From Cyanobium sp. N.Huapi 1H5 (GTDB lineage: Bacteria > Cyanobacteriota > Cyanobacteriia > PCC-6307 > Cyanobiaceae): a stretch of 64,000 bases of DNA. The stretch spans positions 186,001-250,000 of the forward strand of contig NZ_JAGQBH010000002.1 of assembly GCF_024345535.1 (NCBI RefSeq). Direction: 5' to 3'. The position numbers and the translations under genes were made by a program. Under the pieces are notes generated by a model. The model saw nothing but the letters and a program-made list of their open reading frames with translations, searched no databases and was not told where the DNA came from. Shown piece after piece: positions 47,195-56,732 of the stretch. Numbering within the stretch: the stretch's first letter is position 1; every line of letters begins with the position of its first letter.

Positions 47195-47686
47195 ATGACC
47201 GACGTTGCCCTGGACGCGGCCGCCAAGAAGACCCTGCTGCGCAAGATCCCCCACGGCGTGTTCATCTGCGGGGTGGCGGAGGGCGACGAGGTCAACGGTT
47301 TCACCGCCAGCTGGGTCACCCAGGGCTCCTTTGAGCCTCCCCTGGTGGTGATGGCGGTGCGCGCCGACTCCACCAGCAACGGCATGATCCAGCGCAGCGG
47401 CCGCTTCTGCCTGAACGTGCTGGCCGCCGATCAGAAGGACCTGGCGGCGGTGTTCTTCAAGCCCCAGAAGGGGGTGGGCGGACGGTTCGATGCCGCCCCG
47501 TTCCACCTCGGCCCCCTGGGCCTTCCGGTGCTTGACGACGCCCTCGGGGCGGTGGAGTGCACCGTGGTGGGGCAGGTGGCCCATGGGGACCACACGGTGT
47601 TCGTGGGGGAGGTGAAGTCGGCGACCCTGCATCGCGACGCCGCCGCCCTGGAGCTGTCCGCCACGGGCTGGCAGTACGGCGGTTGA
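47195..47686 (+). CDS. Flavin reductase-like domain protein
   Basis: A 163-aa FMN-binding protein of the flavin reductase/DIM6-NTAB group. FICGVAEGDEVNGFTASWVTQ followed by PPLVVMAVR is the usual FMN-binding segment, and RFCLNVLAADQKDLAAVFF follows. In cyanobacteria the same domain forms the C-terminus of flavodiiron proteins; here it stands alone. The physiological partner is unknown. uvrC begins 9 bp downstream. Confidence 0.85.
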   Translation: MTDVALDAAAKKTLLRKIPHGVFICGVAEGDEVNGFTASWVTQGSFEPPLVVMAVRADSTSNGMIQRSGRFCLNVLAADQKDLAAVFFKPQKGVGGRFDAAPFHLGPLGLPVLDDALGAVECTVVGQVAHGDHTVFVGEVKSATLHRDAAALELSATGWQYGG

Positions 47687-47695
47687 GGCTGGGCC

Positions 47696-49720
47696 ATGGC
47701 TGAACCGGCTGCGCCTCCGGCCGGCACTCCAGGCGGCACTCCGGGCGGTGATGTCGTCGGGCCGCTGCTGCTTCAGCGCGAGCGGCTGTCGGCCCGGCTG
47801 CGGGAGCTGCCGGCGGAGCCGGGCTGCTACCTGATGCGGGATGCGAGCGACCGCATCCTCTACATCGGCAAGTCGAAGAGCCTGCGGGCCCGGGTGCGCA
47901 GCTACTTCCGCGACTCCAACGACATCAGTCCGCGCATCGCCCTGATGGTGCGCCAGGTCTGCGAGATCGAGTTCATCGTCACCGACAGCGAGGCGGAGGC
48001 GCTGGCGCTCGAGTCGAACCTGATCAAGAACCACCAGCCCCACTTCAATGTCCTGCTCAAGGACGACAAGAAGTACCCCTACCTCTGCATCACCTGGAGC
48101 GAGGCCTACCCGCGCATCTTCATCACCCGCCGCCGCCGGCTGCGCAGCCCCCTCGACCGCTTCTACGGCCCCTACGTGGACGTGGGCCTGCTGCGCCGCA
48201 CCCTGGCCGTGGTCAAGCGGGTGTTCCCTTTGCGCCAGCGGCCCCAGCCCCTCTACCGCGACCGCACCTGCCTCAACTACGACATCGGCCGCTGCCCCGG
48301 GGTCTGCCAGGAGAAGATCGGCTCCGAGGAGTACCACCGCATCCTGCGCAAGGTGGCCATGGTGTTCCAGGGTCGCAACGACGAGCTCCTGGATCTGCTG
48401 CGCCAGCAGATGGAGCGCTATGCCGAGCGGCTGGATTTCGAGGCCGCCGCCCGGGTCCGCGACCAGCTGCAGGGCCTCGACCTGCTCACCGCCGACCAGA
48501 AGATGAGCCTGGGGGACAGCTCCGTCAGCCGGGATGTGATCGCCCTGGCGGCCGATGATCGCGTGGCGGCGGTGCAGATCTTCCAGATGCGTGCCGGCAA
48601 GCTGGTCGGGCGTCTGGGCTACACCGCCGACGCGGCGATCGCCACCCCGGCGGAGGTGCTGCAACGGGTGGTCGAGGAGCACTACAGCCAGGTGGAGCCG
48701 GTGGAGATCCCGCCCGAGCTGGTGCTGCAGCACCCGCTGCCGGCCCAGGAGCTGATCGGCGACTGGCTGGCGGAACGGCGGGGCCGCAAGGTGCGGCTGG
48801 CCGTGCCCCAGCGGCGCCAGAAGGCGGATCTGATCGAGCTGGTGGAGCGCAACGCCGGCTTCGAACTGGCCCGGGCCCAGCGGGGGGCGGAGCAGCAGTT
48901 GCTGGCCACCGAGGACCTGGCCCAGCTGCTGGAGCTGCCGGTGCCGCCCCGGCGGATCGAGGGCTACGACATCAGCCACATCCAGGGCAGCGACGCCGTG
49001 GCCTCCCAGGTGGTGTTCATCGATGGGTTGCCGGCCAAGCAGCACTACCGCAAGTACCGGATCCGCAGCAGCAGCATCCGCGCCGGCCACTCCGACGACT
49101 TCATGGCCATGGCGGAGATCATGCGGCGGCGTTTCCGCCGCTGGTCCCAGGCGAAGGCCGAGGGGGCCGACCTGGCCGCCCTGCGCCGGGCCGGTGCCTC
49201 GGCCCTGCACACCGACGGCCTCAGCGACTGGCCGGACGTGGTGATGATCGACGGTGGCAAGGGCCAGCTGTCGGCGGTGATGGAGGCGCTGCGGGAGCTG
49301 GATCTGCACGAGGAGCTGACGGTGTGTTCCCTGGCCAAGCAGCGGGAGGAGGTGTTCCTGCCCGGTGCCGGTGAGCCCCTCGACACCGAGGCCGACCAGC
49401 TGGGGGTGGTGCTGCTGCGACGGCTGCGGGACGAGGCCCACCGCTTCGCCGTCAGCTTCCACCGCCAGCAGCGGGGCGAGCGGATGAAGCGCTCCCGCCT
49501 CAGCGACATCGCCGGCCTGGGTCCCAAGCGGGTCAAGGATCTGCTGGCCCACTTCCGCTCCATCGACGCCATCCAGCTGGCCAGCCCGGAGCAGATCGCC
49601 GCTGTCCCCGGCATGGGGCCGGCCCTGGCCCGGCAGGTGTGGGACCACTTCCACCCCCCCATGGACACGGCCGACGCTGGCGAGACCCACCACGGGGGAC
49701 CCCTGGAGCTGGCGGGATGA
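47696..49720 (+). CDS. uvrC: Excinuclease ABC subunit C
   Basis: UvrC makes both cuts around DNA lesions in nucleotide excision repair. The 674-aa protein has the N-terminal GIY-YIG nuclease ([20 protein letters not shown]), the UvrB-binding helix ([20 protein letters not shown]), the RNase H-like nuclease ([19 protein letters not shown]) and the C-terminal helix-hairpin-helix ([18 protein letters not shown]). It starts at ATG 47696 and overlaps the next gene by 4 bp. Confidence 0.97.
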   Translation: MAEPAAPPAGTPGGTPGGDVVGPLLLQRERLSARLRELPAEPGCYLMRDASDRILYIGKSKSLRARVRSYFRDSNDISPRIALMVRQVCEIEFIVTDSEAEALALESNLIKNHQPHFNVLLKDDKKYPYLCITWSEAYPRIFITRRRRLRSPLDRFYGPYVDVGLLRRTLAVVKRVFPLRQRPQPLYRDRTCLNYDIGRCPGVCQEKIGSEEYHRILRKVAMVFQGRNDELLDLLRQQMERYAERLDFEAAARVRDQLQGLDLLTADQKMSLGDSSVSRDVIALAADDRVAAVQIFQMRAGKLVGRLGYTADAAIATPAEVLQRVVEEHYSQVEPVEIPPELVLQHPLPAQELIGDWLAERRGRKVRLAVPQRRQKADLIELVERNAGFELARAQRGAEQQLLATEDLAQLLELPVPPRRIEGYDISHIQGSDAVASQVVFIDGLPAKQHYRKYRIRSSSIRAGHSDDFMAMAEIMRRRFRRWSQAKAEGADLAALRRAGASALHTDGLSDWPDVVMIDGGKGQLSAVMEALRELDLHEELTVCSLAKQREEVFLPGAGEPLDTEADQLGVVLLRRLRDEAHRFAVSFHRQQRGERMKRSRLSDIAGLGPKRVKDLLAHFRSIDAIQLASPEQIAAVPGMGPALARQVWDHFHPPMDTADAGETHHGGPLELAG

Positions 49721-50037
49721 GGCCAGCCGTGCGCCGCTGGGGGGCAGGGGGCTGGGCCGGGCTGCTGCTGGCCCTGCTGCTGCTCCTGTCGTTTTTCCCG
49801 GCGCCGGTGGCGGCGTCCCCGGGGATCTGCGTCGGTCCGGTCTGCGGGGACGAGATCAGTCGCAGCGCCAAGCACCACTGGCAGCTGAAGCTGCGGGTCA
49901 GCGACCAGGAGAGCCGGCGGGAGCGGATCGTGGTGGACTGCCGCGATGGCGGCATCAGTCCGCGGCTGGGCCCCGTGGACCGGGCCTACAGCGCCGCCGT
50001 GGCCCGCCGCTGCTGCCGTCTGGTGGGGGAAGGCTGA
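49717..50037 (+). CDS. Small secreted protein of unknown function
   Basis: A 106-aa protein, ATG overlapping the uvrC stop. A basic start is followed by a Leu-rich signal sequence ([18 protein letters not shown]), and the mature part of about 70 residues has five cysteines ([23 protein letters not shown]). It probably goes to the periplasm or lumen. I do not recognise a family. The paired cysteines suggest disulfides or metal binding (inference). Confidence 0.7.
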   Translation: MRPAVRRWGAGGWAGLLLALLLLLSFFPAPVAASPGICVGPVCGDEISRSAKHHWQLKLRVSDQESRRERIVVDCRDGGISPRLGPVDRAYSAAVARRCCRLVGEG

Positions 50038-50121
50038 GCCCTGCCCACCCGATGGCGATGAACCGCACCACGGCGTCTAACTTGACGGTCCGTCGCCCAT
50101 TGCCCTCCCCCGGGCCCTGAC

Positions 50122-50739
50122 ATGACGCTGCCCCTGTCCCTGGCCGTGACCCTGCCCCCCGAGGCCTACCTCTGGTTCAAGACGCTCCACATCGTCGGGG
50201 TGGTGGTGTGGTTCGCCGGGCTGTTCTATCTGGTGCGTCTGTTCATCTACCACCGGGAGGCCGCCGAGCTGGAGCCGCCCCTGCGCCAGGCCTTCGAGGA
50301 GCAGTACGGCCTGATGGAGCGGCGCCTGGCCAACATCATCACCACCCCGGGCATGGTGGTGGCCGTGGCGATGGCAGTGGGGCTGCTGCTGGTGGAGCCC
50401 CTCTGGCTGAAGCAGGCCTGGATGCACGCCAAGCTGGCCGTCGTGGCGGCCCTGCTCGTCTACCACCACCTCTGCTACCGGCTGATGGGGCAACTTCAGC
50501 GGGGTGAATGCCAGTGGAGCGGCCGCCAGCTGCGGGCCCTCAACGAACTGCCCACCCTGATGCTGGTGCTGGTGGTGATGCTGGTGGTCTTCAAGAACCA
50601 GTTCCCCACCGGTGCCGCCACCTGGTTCCTGGTGGCCCTGGTGGTGTTCATGGCTGCCTCGATCCAGTTCTATGCCCGCTGGCGGCGGCTGCGCACCGAA
50701 CGGCTGGCCCAGCAGGAGAGCGGCGGTGCTGCGGCCTGA
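50122..50739 (+). CDS. hemJ: Protoporphyrinogen IX oxidase HemJ
   Basis: HemJ is the oxygen-independent-type membrane protoporphyrinogen oxidase used by most cyanobacteria (slr1790 in Synechocystis), feeding heme and chlorophyll. The 205-aa protein has four hydrophobic helices and the conserved AYLWFKTLHIVGVVVWFAGL with the essential His, RRLANIITTPGM and the WMHAKLA helix. It starts at ATG 50122 and overlaps the PHP gene by 14 bp. Confidence 0.93.
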   Translation: MTLPLSLAVTLPPEAYLWFKTLHIVGVVVWFAGLFYLVRLFIYHREAAELEPPLRQAFEEQYGLMERRLANIITTPGMVVAVAMAVGLLLVEPLWLKQAWMHAKLAVVAALLVYHHLCYRLMGQLQRGECQWSGRQLRALNELPTLMLVLVVMLVVFKNQFPTGAATWFLVALVVFMAASIQFYARWRRLRTERLAQQESGGAAA

Positions 50740-51391
50740 GGCTCTTGCCCATCCCCTCACCCCGGTGCTGCGCCAGGTGCGGGCCAACAGCTGCCCGGAG
50801 CGGTTCAACTTCCACTGCCACACGATCTGCAGCGACGGCAGCCTCCACCCCCATGATCTGGCGGCCGAGGCGGTGGCCATCGGCCTGGAGCACCTGGCCG
50901 TCACCGACCACCACGGCCTCGCCGCCCATGGCGCCATCAGCGCCGCCCTGGACGACCACCGCCGGCGGGGGGCGGCCACACCCACCCTCTGGCGCGGTGT
51001 GGAGATCAGCTGCCTGCTCGAGGGCTGTCTGGTCCATGTCCTGGGTCTCGGCTTCGCCGAGCAGCACCCCTCCCTGCACCCCTACCTGCAGGGCAGTGCC
51101 GTCGTCGGGCCGGCCCTGCGGGCCGAGGCGGTGGTGGCGGCGATCCGGGCGGCCGGGGGTCTGGTGCTGCTGGCCCACCCCGCCCGCTACCGGCTGCCCC
51201 ACCAGCGCCTGATCGCGGCGGCGGCGGATCTGGGCTTCGACGGAGCCGAGGTCTGGTACGACTACGGCATGCAGACCCGCTGGCAGCCGACGCCGCTGGT
51301 GTGCGAGGCGATCGCCGCCGACCTGGAGCGCCGGGGCCTTCTGATGAGTTGTGGTACGGATACCCATGGGCTGGTACTCCGCGGCCGCTAG
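50726..51391 (+). CDS. PHP domain phosphoesterase (TrpH/RNase AM-like)
   Basis: A 221-aa protein with the PHP metal sites: FNFHCHTICSDGSLHPHDLA, TDHHGLAAHGAI, VEISC and the C-terminal SCGTDTHG. Related PHP proteins are 5'-3' exonucleases acting on short RNAs or nucleotide phosphatases (RNase AM/YciV). It starts at GTG 50726 inside hemJ. The substrate here is unknown. Confidence 0.85.
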   Translation: MLRPEALAHPLTPVLRQVRANSCPERFNFHCHTICSDGSLHPHDLAAEAVAIGLEHLAVTDHHGLAAHGAISAALDDHRRRGAATPTLWRGVEISCLLEGCLVHVLGLGFAEQHPSLHPYLQGSAVVGPALRAEAVVAAIRAAGGLVLLAHPARYRLPHQRLIAAAADLGFDGAEVWYDYGMQTRWQPTPLVCEAIAADLERRGLLMSCGTDTHGLVLRGR

Positions 51392-51420
51392 GGTTTGCTG
51401 ACACCTTCCTCCTTGCGTCG

Positions 51421-51957
51421 ATGGGTCTGTTCGATCGTCTGTTCGGTTCCCGTGCCGCTTCGGTGAGCAAGCCTGAGGCTGCCGCCAAGGCCAAACCCAA
51501 GGCCGAGACCTTCTTCCTCGATCCCGAGGCCTCCAGCAGCCTCGGGGATGTCAAGTTCATGAAGCGGTCCAACACGATCCGCCACACCTTCCCCGGCAAC
51601 GCCGACAGCCCGGGTGAAAAGGAGATGGTGGCGGAGGTGGCCTCGATGGAGGCCCGGGTCGAGAAGATGACCCCCGGTCTGGCCGGCATCCAGCCCGCCG
51701 AGAAGGGGTCCGTCAACCTCACCGGCGGCATCCCCAAGCCCGTCAAGAAGACCTTCGCCCAGCAGATGAGCGCCGCCGAGCTGGGGCAGCGCATGAAGGG
51801 GGCGGCCGTCACCCCCACCAACCTGCCCGGTGGCCCCGCGGCGGCGAAGCAGCAGAAGGAGGCCGAGGCCCAGGGCCAGCCGGCCAGCTCCCAGGCGGCG
51901 GCCAAGCCCGGCACCACCGATCCGTTCCGCTCCATGGTGAGGGATCTGGAACTCTGA
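51421..51957 (+). CDS. Conserved cyanobacterial protein of unknown function
   Basis: A 178-aa hydrophilic protein. It starts MGLFDRLFGSR, an amphipathic N-terminal helix, followed by an Ala/Lys linker, a conserved core (TFFLDPEASSSLGDVKFMKR, then TIRHTFPG) and a low-complexity Gln/Ala tail that ends DPFRSMVRDLEL. There is no signal peptide, membrane helix or known catalytic motif. The amphipathic start could touch a membrane. I do not recognise a named family. A perfect hairpin at its stop faces cobN. Confidence 0.7.
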   Translation: MGLFDRLFGSRAASVSKPEAAAKAKPKAETFFLDPEASSSLGDVKFMKRSNTIRHTFPGNADSPGEKEMVAEVASMEARVEKMTPGLAGIQPAEKGSVNLTGGIPKPVKKTFAQQMSAAELGQRMKGAAVTPTNLPGGPAAAKQQKEAEAQGQPASSQAAAKPGTTDPFRSMVRDLEL

Positions 51958-51974
51958 TCCCGCTGGCAGCGGGA
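51958..51974. terminator. Hairpin between the 178-aa gene and cobN
   Basis: TCCCGCT-GGC-AGCGGGA is a perfect 7-bp hairpin with a 3-base loop, starting one base after the upstream TGA and 8 bp before the cobN stop. No T-tract. Its position between convergent genes suggests two-way termination. Confidence 0.5.
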
Positions 51975-51981
51975 GCCTGGT

Positions 51982-54900
51982 TCAGCGCTGCTCCACCAGG
52001 CTCTCGCTCTCCAGCACCAGCTGCCGGAGCCGCTCCAGCCGCTCCGGATCGGCCCCGTTCCAGAGGCCCCTGTGGTGTGCCTCCAGGAGTCGTTCGGCCA
52101 TGTCCCGCAGGGCCCAGGGGTTCGAGCGCCCCAGAAACTCCCGAACGCTTGGGTCCTCCAGCCAGGCAGAGCTGATGGCGCCGTAGCCCCAGTCGGGGAC
52201 ACGCCCGGTGCTGGCGTCGTAGGCGAAGAGGTAGTCGAGGCTGGCGGCCATCTCGAAGCCGCCCTTGTAGCCGTGCTCCTGCATGGCGGCGATCCAGCGG
52301 GGATTGAGCAGCCGGGAACGCAGCACCTTGTCGAACTCGCGCTCGAGCCGATGCAGCCGGGGGCGCTGGCTGCGGGAATGGTCCCCGAACCAGAGGGCCG
52401 GGGCCTTCCCCTGGAGACGCTCGGCGGCGGCGCTGAGGCCCCCCTGGAACTGGTAGTAGTCATCGGAATCGAGCAGGTCGTGCTCCCGGTTGTCCTGGTT
52501 GTGCAGCACCACCTGCACCGAGGCCAGGCGCCGTTCCAGCCCGGCCCGATCCGCCCTGGCCTCGATGGCGCCGCCGCTGGCCCCATCGCCGGGGTCACCG
52601 TCGTAGCGCCAGGCGCTCCAGTGGAGGAAGGCTTCGCCCAGGTCAGCGCGCTCCTCCCAGTGGCCGCTGTCGATCAGGCCCTGCAGCCCGGCCCCGTAGG
52701 CGCCGGGCGCTGAGCCGTAGATGCGCCCCCCATGACCCTCCTGCCGGGCCGAGGCCGCCAGGGGGTTGTCTTCGGGGGCCTCGTCGAGGCCGGCCACCAG
52801 GCGGGTGGCCCGGTTGAACCAGCCCACCAGCTGGGGGAAGGCATCACGGAACAGGCCGGAGATGCGCAGGGTCACATCCACCCGCGGCCGGCCTAGCAGG
52901 CGCAGGGGAATCACCTCCACGTCCACCAGCCGGCGGGTGGGGCCATCCCAGACCGGGCGCACCCCCATCAGGGCCAGGGCCTGGCCGATGTCCTCGCCGC
53001 CGTTGCGCATGGTGGCGGTCCCCCACACCGAGAGGGCCAGGGTGCGCAGGTCCTCGCCCTCCTCCTGGAGATGGAGCTGCAGCAGCAGCTCGGCGCTGCG
53101 CCGCCCCAGGTCCCAGGCGGCCTCCGTCGGCAGGCCGCGCAGATCGACGCTGTAGAAGTTGCGTCCCGTCGGCAGCAGATCCGGCCGCCCACGGGTGGGC
53201 GCCCCGGAGGGACCGGCGGCGATGCGGCCGCCGGCCAGGCCGCTGAGCAGGGCCTGGCGCTCCGCCGCGCCGCAGGCCAGCAGGGGGGGCAGCAGGGCCC
53301 GGCGCAGGTGGCCGAGGGCGCCTTGGGTCGCCGCCCCCGTTACAGCAACGGCCCCCGGCCCCTTGGGCGTCTCCGGTGCAGCCGCCGGTGTTCCGGGGGC
53401 TCCACCCAGCTCCTGCTCCACCAGGCCCAGGGCGAGGGCCTCCAGCAGGGCCACCCCGTCGCCGATGTGACGCAGCACGGGACCATTCGCCCTGAGGAGG
53501 CTGAGCCGGCCCTGGTCGGCGGCGGAGAGGGGAGCCTCCTCCGGATCGGACCAGGGATCAAGCCCCAGTCCCAGATCGATGGCCAGGGCCTGGGTGAGCC
53601 CGGGCACCCCCGCCTGGGGAGGGCGGGCCAGGCACAGCAGCAGCTCGGCCAGCTTGGCCGGCGCCGGCAGGGTGCCGAAGGTGTGCAGGCCGAGGCGGAT
53701 CTGGGCCTCCTTGAGCTCGCAGAGGTAGCCGTCAGCCGCCTCCAGCTGGCCGTCCAGATCCGGCAGAGCCGTGGCGGGCAGCTGCAGCTCCTCCAGCCGC
53801 TGGCCGAGGCGCTCCCGCAGCAGCGGGGCCCGGGCGCTGCCCAGCTGGCGCGCCTCCCAGTATTCATCCAGTAGGGCTTCGAGGCCCTGCAGATCCCCGT
53901 GAAGACCAGCCCGGCCCAGGGGCGGGGTCAGGTGGTCGAGGATCACGGCCTGGGCGCGACGCTTCGCCTGGCTGCCCTCGCCCGGGTCGTTGACGATGAA
54001 GGGATAGAGGTGCGGCAGGGGGCCGAGGGCCCACTCGGGGAAACAGTCCTGCGACAGCCCCAGCCCCTTGCCGGGCAGCCATTCGAGGTTGCCGTGCTTG
54101 CCCACGTGCACCACCACCTGGGCGCCGAAGCTCTGGCGCAGCCAGAGGTACTGGGCCAGGTAGGCGTGGGTGGGGGGCAGATCGGGGCTGTGGTAGCTGA
54201 GGCTGGGATCCCGGTCGTAGCCGCGCTCGGGCTGGATGAGAACGAGCACCCGTCCGAAGCGCAGGCCGCGCACCGGAAACGCCGGGCCGGTGCTCCCATC
54301 CGCCAGCGGCGCCGGCTCCAGTCCCGCGTCAGTGTCGGGCGGGCCCCAGACCGCCTCCAGCCGCTGGCGGCCCTCCAGGGGCAGGGTGGCGTACCAGGCC
54401 CGGTAGGTGGCGAGGGGCAGGTGGTCCAGGGGCGGGCGATGGCCGCTTTCCGGGTCGTTGCTGCGGCCCTCCAGCAGCCGGTGGATGAGGGCATCGCCAT
54501 CGGCCGGCAACGCAGCGGGCGCCCCCAGGTCGTAGCCGGCCTCCGCCAGCCAGCCGAGCATCAGGGCGGCGCTCGCCGGGGTGTCGAGGCCGACGCCGTT
54601 AGCCAGGCGGCTGTTGCGGTTGGGGTAGTTGGCCAGCACCATGGCCACCCGACGGCCGGCGGCCGGGGTGCGGCGCAGGTGGATCCAGGCGCCGGTGAGG
54701 CGGGCGATCCAGTCAAGGCGTTCCCGGTCCGGCACGTAACGGTGCAGGGCCGTGGCCAGGCTGTCGCTGGTGGCGCTCCATTCCTTGAAGGCCCCCACCC
54801 GGGTGGTGAGGCGCCCGTCCAGCTCCGGCAGGGCCACCTGGAGGCTGAGGTCCAGGGGCGCCAGGCCGATGCTGCTGGCGCGCCAGGCGTCGCGGCTGCG

Positions 54901-55761
54901 GCCACTGCACAGCACCTGCAGCACCGGCACCCCCAGTCGCTCCCACAGGGGCGCCCCCAGCCCCGCCTCCTCGAAGGACACCGAGGCGAAGCCCGTGCCG
55001 CAGAGCACCGCCTCCGCGCCCTCCCGGGCCAGCAGATCGGCCACCCCCCGCTGCACGGCCCCATCCCGCAGGCTGCTCACCCACAGGGCCCGCGGCGCCA
55101 GCCCCCGGCCCCGCAGGGCCTCCAGCAGCGCCTCCATCAGGGCCAGGTCCCCCGCCTGCCAGAGGGCCCGGTACAGAATCACCCCCACCCGGGAGCCGGG
55201 CTCGTCCCGCCAGTCATGGGGCAGGGGATCGGCGGCCGGAGCAGGCCAGGGCGGCTCGGGGCGCTCCCCGGCCAGGAGGCCGGCCAGGGTCCGCAGCAGC
55301 AGGCGCAGGTTCGCCGGCCCCCCCTCCCGCAGGCAGGCCGCACAGGCCGACGCCAGGGGGCCGTCGAGGCTGCCGAGGCAGGCCAGGGCCTGCTCCTCCT
55401 CGGCGGTGCCGGCCAGCACCAGCAGCTGGCGGCCCTCCGCCGCGGCGGCCCACTGCCGCAGGCACTCCAGCCCATAGCTCCAGTGGCCGCGCCCCCCCAG
55501 CAGCCGCACCACCACCAGCCGGGTGGTGGCCAGGCTGGTGGCCACGTAGTGGTCGATCACAGCCGGTTGCTGGAGGGCCGAGAGGTTGAGGGCCCGCAGC
55601 GCGGCCGGCAGCAGCTCTGGCTCGGCCTCCAGCAGCTGGGCCACCGCCAGCAGGTCCGTGTCGGCACTGCTGAGCAGCACCACCGGCGCCGCTGGCTGCT
55701 CCACGAAGAGGCCGCCGTCGTCCTCCGTCCTGTCCCCGGCGATGGACGCGAGTCGATGCAT
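51982..55761 (-). CDS. cobN: Cobaltochelatase subunit CobN
   Basis: CobN is the large subunit of the ATP-dependent chelatase that inserts cobalt into the corrin ring on the way to (pseudo)cobalamin. The 1259-aa product is of CobN/ChlH size and has the family motif HVGKHGNLEWLPGKGLGLS and other CobN-type segments (YSHKPDLPP-like region, QDNREHDLLDSDDYYQFQGG near the C-terminus). ATG 55761 (MHRLAS) is preferred over ATG 55806. CobN is related to magnesium chelatase ChlH, but the sequence fits CobN better. ilvE and B12-dependent metH diverge upstream. Confidence 0.9.
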   Translation of the reverse strand: MHRLASIAGDRTEDDGGLFVEQPAAPVVLLSSADTDLLAVAQLLEAEPELLPAALRALNLSALQQPAVIDHYVATSLATTRLVVVRLLGGRGHWSYGLECLRQWAAAAEGRQLLVLAGTAEEEQALACLGSLDGPLASACAACLREGGPANLRLLLRTLAGLLAGERPEPPWPAPAADPLPHDWRDEPGSRVGVILYRALWQAGDLALMEALLEALRGRGLAPRALWVSSLRDGAVQRGVADLLAREGAEAVLCGTGFASVSFEEAGLGAPLWERLGVPVLQVLCSGRSRDAWRASSIGLAPLDLSLQVALPELDGRLTTRVGAFKEWSATSDSLATALHRYVPDRERLDWIARLTGAWIHLRRTPAAGRRVAMVLANYPNRNSRLANGVGLDTPASAALMLGWLAEAGYDLGAPAALPADGDALIHRLLEGRSNDPESGHRPPLDHLPLATYRAWYATLPLEGRQRLEAVWGPPDTDAGLEPAPLADGSTGPAFPVRGLRFGRVLVLIQPERGYDRDPSLSYHSPDLPPTHAYLAQYLWLRQSFGAQVVVHVGKHGNLEWLPGKGLGLSQDCFPEWALGPLPHLYPFIVNDPGEGSQAKRRAQAVILDHLTPPLGRAGLHGDLQGLEALLDEYWEARQLGSARAPLLRERLGQRLEELQLPATALPDLDGQLEAADGYLCELKEAQIRLGLHTFGTLPAPAKLAELLLCLARPPQAGVPGLTQALAIDLGLGLDPWSDPEEAPLSAADQGRLSLLRANGPVLRHIGDGVALLEALALGLVEQELGGAPGTPAAAPETPKGPGAVAVTGAATQGALGHLRRALLPPLLACGAAERQALLSGLAGGRIAAGPSGAPTRGRPDLLPTGRNFYSVDLRGLPTEAAWDLGRRSAELLLQLHLQEEGEDLRTLALSVWGTATMRNGGEDIGQALALMGVRPVWDGPTRRLVDVEVIPLRLLGRPRVDVTLRISGLFRDAFPQLVGWFNRATRLVAGLDEAPEDNPLAASARQEGHGGRIYGSAPGAYGAGLQGLIDSGHWEERADLGEAFLHWSAWRYDGDPGDGASGGAIEARADRAGLERRLASVQVVLHNQDNREHDLLDSDDYYQFQGGLSAAAERLQGKAPALWFGDHSRSQRPRLHRLEREFDKVLRSRLLNPRWIAAMQEHGYKGGFEMAASLDYLFAYDASTGRVPDWGYGAISSAWLEDPSVREFLGRSNPWALRDMAERLLEAHHRGLWNGADPERLERLRQLVLESESLVEQR

Positions 55762-55814
55762 GCCCCCATCCTGCCGAACGCGATGAGAAGATCGCATCGT
55801 CGCCACCGCCTTCC

Positions 55815-56732
55815 ATGCACCAGTTCCTGCCCTATGCCTGGTTCGGCGGACAATGCGTCCCCTTCGCCGAGGCCACCCTCTCGGTGGCCACCCATGCGCT
55901 GCATTACGGCACGGGCGCCTTCGGCGGCATGCGGGCCCTCCCCAACCCCGCCGACAACAACGAGATCCTGCTGTTCCGCGCTGATCGCCATGCCCGCCGC
56001 CTCAGCCAGAGCGCCCGGCTGCTGTTGACGGAACTGCCGGAGGAGACGATCCATAACGCCATTCACGCCTTTCTGCAGGCCAACCGGCCCACCTGCCCGA
56101 TCTACCTGCGGCCCTTCGTCTACACCAGCGACCTGGGCATCGCCCCGCGGCTGCACAACATCCAGACCGACTTCCTCATCTACGGCATCGAGATGGGCGA
56201 CTATCTCTCCCCCGAGGGTGTCAGCTGCCGGATCAGCAGCTGGTGCCGTCAGGAGGACCGCTCCCTGCCCCTGAGGGGCAAGATCAGCGGCGCCTACATC
56301 ACCAGCTCCCTGGCCAAGACGGAAGCCGTCAAGAGCGGCTTCGACGAGGCCCTGCTGCTCAACAGCCGCGGCAAGGTGAGCGAGGCCAGCGGCATGAACC
56401 TGTTCATCGTCCGGGACGGCGTGCTGATCACCCCCGGCGTCGATCAGGACATCCTCGAGGGCATCACCCGGGCCAGCATCATGGAGCTGGCCCGCTCGAT
56501 GGACATCCCCGTGCTCGAGCGGGCCGTCGACAAGACCGAACTGATGATCGCCGACGAGGTGTTCCTCAGCGGCACGGCCGCCCGGGTCACCCCGGTGCGG
56601 CGGATCGAATCCACCGACCTCTCCAGCCACCGCCCCGTCATGGAGCGCCTGCGCGACCGCCTCACGGCGATCACGGAGGGCCGCGATCCCTCCTATGACC
56701 ACTGGGTCACCCGCATCCGCATCGACGCCTGA
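55815..56732 (+). CDS. ilvE: Branched-chain amino acid aminotransferase
   Basis: IlvE transfers the amino group in the last step of Val, Leu and Ile synthesis. The 305-aa class IV PLP enzyme has [24 protein letters not shown], the PLP lysine in [17 protein letters not shown] and the class IV signature region [21 protein letters not shown] 55815. Its last base is shared with metH's ATG (TGATG), so the two form one transcript and are translationally coupled. Confidence 0.96.
   Translation: MHQFLPYAWFGGQCVPFAEATLSVATHALHYGTGAFGGMRALPNPADNNEILLFRADRHARRLSQSARLLLTELPEETIHNAIHAFLQANRPTCPIYLRPFVYTSDLGIAPRLHNIQTDFLIYGIEMGDYLSPEGVSCRISSWCRQEDRSLPLRGKISGAYITSSLAKTEAVKSGFDEALLLNSRGKVSEASGMNLFIVRDGVLITPGVDQDILEGITRASIMELARSMDIPVLERAVDKTELMIADEVFLSGTAARVTPVRRIESTDLSSHRPVMERLRDRLTAITEGRDPSYDHWVTRIRIDA

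Noticed and set aside
47120-49693. An 857-codon open frame antisense to uvrC
   Set aside because: Shadow of uvrC; low-complexity His/Gln/Val product without any domain.
53899-56028. A 709-codon open frame antisense to cobN
   Set aside because: Shadow of cobN; Gln/Pro/Gly-rich product without any domain.
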